From positions 18,265,236 to 18,329,235 of the forward strand of contig BROE01000020.1 in NCBI GenBank assembly GCA_036571765.1: 64,000 nucleotides of DNA, written 5' to 3'. The notes beneath the pieces are model-generated. The model did not search any database and was not told the origin of the DNA. It saw only the letters and a list, made by a program, of their open reading frames with translations. Every line of letters starts with the position of its first letter. Within the stretch, counting starts at the first letter, position 1. Position numbers and translations under genes: made by a program. This document shows positions 57,797-64,000 of the stretch, piece by piece. Origin of the DNA: Plecoglossus altivelis. Lineage: Eukaryota > Chordata > Actinopteri > Osmeriformes > Plecoglossidae.

Positions 57797-59862
57797 TCAC
57801 GGTGTCTCATCAGTCTTATAACCTGGGAGGGAGATCTGTAATTTCCGCAACGTGTTGACGAAGAACCTGGTCAGGGGGCAGGCTACGGTGATGTCATCCT
57901 GACCTTTGAACCCTGGCAGAGTCAGCTGGCGGGCATGCAGGTGGAGAGGGAGGTAGCGCACCTTGCTCTGCTGGATCATAAGTCTCTTCAACACAGCCTC
58001 GGGTAACCTCTGGATACAAGAACACAGGCAGGCCCATCACTAATACGGATACTGTTGTGTGCGTCGACCCAGTTTCCTGTCTGCTCTTGTCAGATATTGA
58101 GCCACACGCTGACCGGAAGTTGGGCGTGATGCTGTTGAGAGTTTTAACGCTACTGGGAAGATACGTTTTTGTGTGGCGATACAGTGAAGGTGAGCTGTGT
58201 TACCTGAGGCGCCAGTTTGTTCCAGTGGGAGTATTTGTGGTCCCCGATGATGGGGCACCCCAGAGCGTAAGCCATGTGAACTCTCATCTGGTGCTTCACT
58301 CCAACTAAATAAGAAACCACGTTCAACTGTTGCATTAGAGACACTTATCGTAATATTTTTTAACACGCCATTACTTGATAAGCAGTCGAATTCTCTACTG
58401 CTGAGGTTACCACCTGTTTGAGAATCTGAAGTGTGTCACAGAACAGACTGACCACGGAACACGGTCGAGAGCGTCTCACCTGTTATTGGTTGCAGCTCCA
58501 CCAGGCTGCAGCCGTTGCTGCTTTCCAGCACGCGGTACTTGGTCACGGCGCCGTGCGCCTGCCGGTGGGCCCGCACCCTGGTCACCCCCTCCCCGCTGTC
58601 ACTCATCCGATACTCTGGGCTCAGACCCATCTGTGAGGAGGGAACGACAGCAACACCAGGGCCCCTTTTTATGCTTTTTATTTAACTGATAGGACAGTCA
58701 GAGAAGGGAAAGCAGGGAGGGAGGGAGAGAGAGGAAGGGAGGGAAACAGGTAGGAACTGACCTGAGTCGTATCCAAACCTGGGATATTAAACTCAAGTTG
58801 AATCCAAACCTAGGATTTGAACCCAAATTGAATCTAAATCTGGGATTCGAAGCCGAGTCGAATCCAAACCTGTGATTAGTCCCTGGTGCTGAGGAAACGT
58901 TACCTTGAAGTGAGGCTGGGAGCCGGTGACTTCCCTCTCTATGACAGGGATGTCAATCACTCCCTCAGACGGCACAGGAACACCCACGGTGACGACCCTA
59001 CGCAGAAGGATATCAAAGAACACAGCTGCGTGTCACATCCTGTATGTCTCCTTTCTCAGTGATGGTGCGTGTCAAGAAAGGTCACACAACTTGTATGTGA
59101 ATGTGGCAATTTTGTCATGACTTACAGATATTTTCTCTCCACTTGGTGGTGTTTGTGGAGCTCTTGTATGTAGTTGGCCACCTCCTCGTTTCTGGCCAAC
59201 ATTAAAGCTCCTGTTACTTCCTTGTCTAACCCTATACAGGTATGCAGCTGAGATCCTTCTTTCGATCCATCCATGATCTTGGCCAGGATTGGGAGCACAC
59301 TGCATATGCTGTTCTTAGCCGCTGAGCCCTCTAACCAGGGATGAAATGCATAAAGATTAGCCTACATTGTGATTCGGTATTTAGACGTTCATTTCGATTG
59401 AAATGTCTAACTTCAGTTTCTTACTACATTACCTTTTACAGGGACTCCATAAGGCTTATTGATGACAACCAGGTCCTGGTTTTTAAAGATGATACTTTTA
59501 TAAAGGTGCTTGGCCAGTACGTTGGGGTGGACGTTTTGCAGCTGTTGGCTCAACTGTCTAAGTTCAAAAACGCTCTTTTCCAGCGGGGACACAGGGGGCT
59601 TTGAAGCATCGTTATTTTCTGCTTGCGCTTTCTCCCTTCGGATTTTTTGAGCAAGGTCAATTGCCCTTAATGGAGGTTTGTTCTCTTGGTCGGGCATCGA
59701 TGCGTGTTTTTTCGTAGCAGTGACATGTGTCCGCACGAGCATGGATACTACTCCCGGCGATACGTAACAACGTATGCGCGTTTTGGTCAAACAATTTAGC
59801 AATTTAGATAGATTACTTAATTCATGTTTGCAAGCAAAACTTACAGCGCTGTAGCTGGTCAT
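57797..59862 (-). CDS. rpusd4: Mitochondrial RNA pseudouridine synthase D4-like
   Basis: RluA-type pseudouridine synthase; mammalian RPUSD4 acts on mitochondrial 16S rRNA. Exons (- strand) 59862-59433, 59330-59126, 58997-58904, 58630-58480, 58304-58204 and 58009-57797 join in phase, giving 397 residues (human about 377). Family marks are VHPNVLAKHLYKS, NQDLVVINKPYGVPVKG, VLPILAK, SSNGCSLVELQPIT, KHQMRVHMAYALGCPIIGDH and SKVRYLPLHLHARQLTLPG, which match RPUSD4 rather than RPUSD3. The N-terminus (MTSYSAVSFACKHELSNLSK) is basic and could be a mitochondrial signal. The usual HRLD motif reads IGLD (TCIGLDKEVTG): the catalytic Asp remains, but the His-Arg pair before it is lost. Whether it is still an active enzyme is open. 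Confidence 0.9.
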
Positions 59863-60226
59863 CGCTACGCTCTTCTACATGACATGTTATTTCCATTTGT
59901 GACCAGACTCAATGTGCGCCGCCATTGAAAGTCTGTAACCGGATATGATGTATATTTACATCCGATCTCAGAAAAGATATTTCTATATTGCGCTGTTTCG
60001 CAAACGAGTACGGTGTCCATTTAGTTCGGCCATAGTTCCGAATTATCGAATGGATGTGTTATACAGGAAATAAGACAACCAATAGGGCATAATATGCAAT
60101 GATGCCTTTCAATCCTTAATGGAATAAGCCAAATATGCCAGTGACTGAAAGGCAGAGTTTACAGCAATGGCCATATTGTTTTGAAAGAATGGGACTCTTT
60201 ATCTTCTGATGTTAATGTAGGCAAAG
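59863..60226. promoter_or_regulatory. Bidirectional promoter between rpusd4 and wdr82
   Basis: The two start codons face away from each other 364 bases apart. The spacer contains ACCGGATATG and CATCCGATC (ETS-like cores) and no TATA box near either start. A shared promoter is inferred from the spacing. Confidence 0.6.
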
Positions 60227-61067
60227 ATGAAGATTGACGACCGTGTGTTGCGAAGCTTTAGAGTTGCAAGGACATATCGAGAAAATTCAGAAAAGGTTAA
60301 CTGTGTGGATTACAGTGCGAATGGCGAAAGTGCCGTATCCAGCAGTGATGACGATTCCATTGTGTTGTATGACTGTCGCGAGGGAAAGTAAGCTTCTATC
60401 CTTGTCAACAATCACATTATTAATTTTTTAAATGAAATCTTTTCCTTTGCAGTTTGTTCCCCCCTGCGTCCCCTTTTTAATTGAGCCTTAATACAACGTA
60501 TATCCGGTTTCTCTGTAGACCTACACGGACTCTTTACAGCAAAAAGTATGGAGTGGACCTCATTCGCTATACGAACAAGGATGCTGACACTGTAGTGTAC
60601 AGCTCTAACAAACTAGACGGTGGGAACTCACGGTCACACGCATAGCGTCCCACTTGTGGAGCACAAGTTGAGACGTGTACTACATAATTAGCTATTTAAC
60701 ACGAGACTGTGTACCCTTTGAAATTGTGTGCAGCATTTTAGACCGTGTGCACTTAATTGCGTTTCATGCAGATACCATCCGATACCTCTCCCTCACGGAC
60801 AACAAGTACATCCGTTATTTCCCGGGCCACACAGCAAGGTGAGACAGTCCATAGGTCCTTAATTAGTGATTCAGACCACCCAGTCTCAACCCTTAAACGT
60901 TTTTATTGACGGCTAAATACGTCTGTCCATATAAATTGCAGGGTAGTTGCTCTGTCTGTATCACCAGTGGATGATAAATTCATCTCTAGCTCCTTGGACA
61001 ACACTATCAGGCTCTGGGATCTCCGCTCTCCCAACTGTCAAGTAAGTGTGTGTGTGTTCGTGTTTGC

Positions 61068-61102
<35 letters not shown>

Positions 61103-62598
61103 TGTGTGTGTCCAATGAACAGTCCGGAATGTGTCTCATGTCAATATTGTGTGTTTTTGTGTCCTTCAGGGTCTGACTAATCCTTTAGGGAAGCCAGTGT
61201 GCTGCTTCGACCCAGAGGGGCTGATATTTGCTGCAGGGGTGAACTCTGAGATGATTAACTTGTATGACATTCGCTCTTTTGATAAGGTAAACTCCTCTTT
61301 ATGGATGTCCTTTAAGCCATATTGTGTCATATAATTTGGGCCTATTTATTATTAAAAGTTTTATTCAGTCCATTCCATTTTTCCACATCCATTTGATTTA
61401 GTCAGGCGTCTGCTGTAAATCCCGTTGTGTTGTCCTCTTGTGCCGTTTAGGGTCCGTTTTCCTCCTTTGAGACACAGTTCAGTCGTGTTTGTGAGTGGAC
61501 TGGGTTGAAGTTCAGCAAGGATGGTAAACAGATCCTAATATCCTCCAATGGGGGCGCCATACGTGTCCTGGATGCCTTCGATGGATCTGTGCTGCACACT
61601 TTCTCTGTGAGGAAACCACCAACAGGACACTTTCCTACTTCTGCATGTAACACAAATACATTTGTTTGTTATTGTGGATTCATGATTCCACACGGACTCT
61701 GTATCCATCCGATAACATCTGTTGAGTGGACTGTTTATGTGGGAATGCTTCATAAAAAGTCAAGTTGGTTTTCTCCCTCCTAATTGGTTGGTTTTCTTGT
61801 AGGGCTACAACAACACGAGGGGCATCTCCCTTGAGGCTTGCTTCACCCCAGATTCGAAGTTTGTTATGATTGGTGAGCGATGACCACAAACACGCCCCTC
61901 TGCAACGTGATTGGCTCGTAAATCTATTGTATCCGGACGATTACAGGCCACTCCAATTAAAAAACCAGTAACAATCCCGTCAATCAACGCTATAGTACCA
62001 GTCTCTGGAAAAGACACGATGATGATCACACTGATGATTTCCAAAGTCCCGATGATTTGACCAGTTTCCTCTTCCTCACCCAGGTTCAGAAGATGGCAGG
62101 ATACACATGTGGAGCACAGAGAGTGGGATGAAGATAGCAGTCCTGGATGGGAAACACTCAGGGCCCATCAACACGCTGCAGTTTAATCCCAAATACATGA
62201 CCTTTGCAAGTGCCTGCACTAACATGGTAAGATGCCACTGTCATTCCAAAAACTGTCCCAGTGCAAAAAACTGTCCTAGTGCCAAAAACTGTTCTAGTGC
62301 CAAAAACTGTTCTAGTGCCAAAAGCTGTCCTCATGCCAAAAACTGTCCTGTCTGACATCACAATGCCATTCAGATGTTGCTATGAGGACGGTATATCCTG
62401 ATATAGCTATGTGTGCTACCTGGTAACAGTCCTGGTTGCTAAACTGGTTGTTTGGTATGAAGTTTTGTATTTAGGCCTATTTCAAACTATTTAGGCTGAA
62501 CGATTTTCACTCATTCGATGGCAAGTACTAGCTAGTTTTCTGTCAAAAAAATTTCTTATTTTGCATTGATTTGAACAGACCGGAAGAGCAACACCTAT

Positions 62599-62642
<44 letters not shown>

Positions 62643-62789
62643 TGTCTGTGTGTGTGTGTGGTTACAATAACTGCTGTTGTATTTGTTAAATCCACTAAAG
62701 CAGTGAGCTGACCAGATAAACACTTGAAAAATACTGAATAACTTTGTGTGTTTTTGCAGGCATTCTGGCTCCCATGTGTGAATGACTGA
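60227..62789 (+). CDS. wdr82: WD repeat protein 82
   Basis: Seven-bladed WD40 adaptor of the SETD1A/B histone H3K4 methyltransferase complex and of the PNUTS-PP1 transcription-termination complex. Exons 60227-60387, 60519-60619, 60772-60838, 60942-61041, 61170-61286, 61451-61606, 61803-61872, 62084-62226 and 62760-62789 join in phase, giving 314 residues (human 313). Conserved stretches are SSSDDDSIVLYDCREGKPTR, TLYSKKYGVDLIRYT, NKYIRYFPGH, IRLWDLRSPNCQG, CCFDPEGLIFAAGVNSEM and LDGKHSGPINTLQFNPK. The terminal exon encodes only AFWLPCVND, where mammals end WLPTIDD. Several normally invariant positions differ (for example KIDDRV for KLTDSV), so this may be a second, faster-evolving teleost copy. 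Confidence 0.95.
61047..61110 (+). repeat. (TG)n microsatellite in wdr82 intron 4
   Basis: GTGTGTGTG tract directly after the splice donor at 61042. A similar TG/AG tract is at 62599-62660 in the last intron. Confidence 0.85.
62243..62352 (+). repeat. 18 bp minisatellite in the last wdr82 intron
   Basis: About six copies of AAAAACTGTTCTAGTGCC-like units, starting 17 bases after the splice donor. Confidence 0.85.
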
Positions 62790-64000
62790 TCAAGGCCACA
62801 GCTAAACATCTTGGAAGGTGGATGTTATCATTGTCGACTGAGGTGTGGCCCGCCTGTTGAAGTATAGGCTGTGCCGTGTGGACACTAATGTCTGTAAGTG
62901 AAACCACAAGAAGATCTGTTCTCTATCTGAAGTGGTTTATGTCACATTTGAACTGGTCAAGAGACTAAAGTATCATGAATGAATACTTATAACATAAGCT
63001 ACAATTATTCAAAGGCAACTCTGACACACAATGTTAACACAGCATCATGGAGAGAGAAAAAAAATCAGTATTACAATTTTGCTCTTAACGTGAGTTTAAA
63101 AAATAAAATTTCTTATAATTCTCCAAATGAATATATTGTTGTTTTGACTCTAGTTTCTGAGGCAGCAGGTGAGCCTTCATGTTTGAAGTTTCTCTCAAGA
63201 AGTATTAGACTAAGGAACAGCCTTAGCTGTTTGCTTTCTCAAAGACATACATTGTGCCTACATGGTTGAGCTGAAAAGATGCAAAGGTCATTTCTGCACT
63301 TTGTGTTTGTGTTAGGGATTGTGTGTGGGCTGAGGGTAGCAAGACAGATGCTTGTTAGATTGGTTCAACGTTAGCGGATGTCAGTGGGTTCCTGTCTGTG
63401 TGCGATAGAGGGGGCCTGTGTTGAATAATGTAAAGCACCTTGGGTTGTGTACTCACTGCTGGATAAATAATAAATGAGCCCATCACAGGTAACCTCACAG
63501 GTACACACTAATCTTTCTCTCACCCATCTCTCTTCAAGTGTGTGACCGCAGGTGATTGTGTGCGTGTGTCTAAATGAGTGAAGGAGTTAATTGCGTGTGT
63601 GTGTGTTTGGGTAACAACATCTATCCAACTTATTTTCGATTGATATTGTCATTCATACTCACACACAGATTGAATATTAATGTGGTATATTTAGCCGTTT
63701 TTGTCTTTGACATTATTGGCTGTTATTGTCATAAAACTCTGCCTCTTGACCCAGTAGGGTACAAATACTATTGGGCTTTTTTGTTAATTGGTGACTGTTA
63801 AATTTTGGGGGGGAAGCAGAGTCAATCTTTTCTCGCACACGATAAAACACCTTTAAATGTTGTCGTTATTTTATCTTAAGTGCAGTTTTGAAACGTGGGG
63901 GTCAACTTCACCAGGAGTATCGCATTTCTGTGACCGGCCTTGGTGGAATATGAGCTTGAGGTTTGGTCCGCCTGTTGAAATGATAGGGTTCGGAATGTGA
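62790..64000. other. wdr82 3' UTR and flanking sequence
   Basis: AATAAA candidates lie at 63112-63117 and 63469-63474. The latter follows GTAAAGCACCTTGGGTTGTG, which resembles a dispersed fish repeat tail. No other gene is recognised up to the window end. Confidence 0.45.

Noticed and set aside
57797..59862. RPUSD3 instead of RPUSD4, suggested by human 3p25 linkage and the lost HRLD motif
   Set aside because: HPNVLAK, NKPYGVPVKG, GDHKYSHWNKLAPQ and RYLPLHLHARQL match RPUSD4 much better.

Overview
The window is genomic DNA of a teleost fish: spliced vertebrate genes with GT-AG introns, dense CA/CT microsatellites and minisatellites, and fish-type hAT-like and piggyBac-like miniature elements. 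It is draft quality, with a 454-base run of N at 41497-41950. Six of the seven recognisable orthologues (CACNA2D2, H1-8, TMCC1, PRRT3, QRICH1, WDR82) lie on human chromosome 3, so this is a piece of a conserved vertebrate linkage group; RPUSD4 is on human chromosome 11.

Layout. 147-8472 (+): the last 20 coding exons of cacna2d2, a calcium-channel alpha2delta subunit, including one U12-type AT-AC intron. 9773-11159 (+): an intron-containing linker histone of the oocyte H1-8 (H1foo) type. 13162-18217 (-): tmcc1, convergent with the histone gene. About 18.3-25.4 kb: no supported gene, with a likely tmcc1 promoter near 23.75 kb. 25689-43593 (-): three tandem paralogues (A, B, C). Each has a signal peptide, a ZP-N-like cysteine domain, a shorter second ZP-N-like half-repeat and one very long exon of proline-rich tandem repeats. 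44917-47416 (-): a PRRT3/PRRT4-like multi-pass membrane protein. 51550-56524 (+): qrich1 with an expanded glutamine-rich repeat. 57797-59862 (-): rpusd4, head to head with wdr82 (60227-62789, +).

The least ordinary region is the 25.7-43.6 kb array. Its members share intron phases (1, 0, 1, 0), exon sizes, a promoter block and an almost identical exon 2-3 core, but their repeat exons differ completely. Every copy has frame lesions in this sequence, at different places. The domain logic (secreted, ZP-N-like, proline-rich, next to an oocyte linker histone) suggests egg-envelope proteins, but that function is inference; no ZP-C domain or trefoil is visible. The lesions may mark a decaying family or may be assembly errors in repeats.
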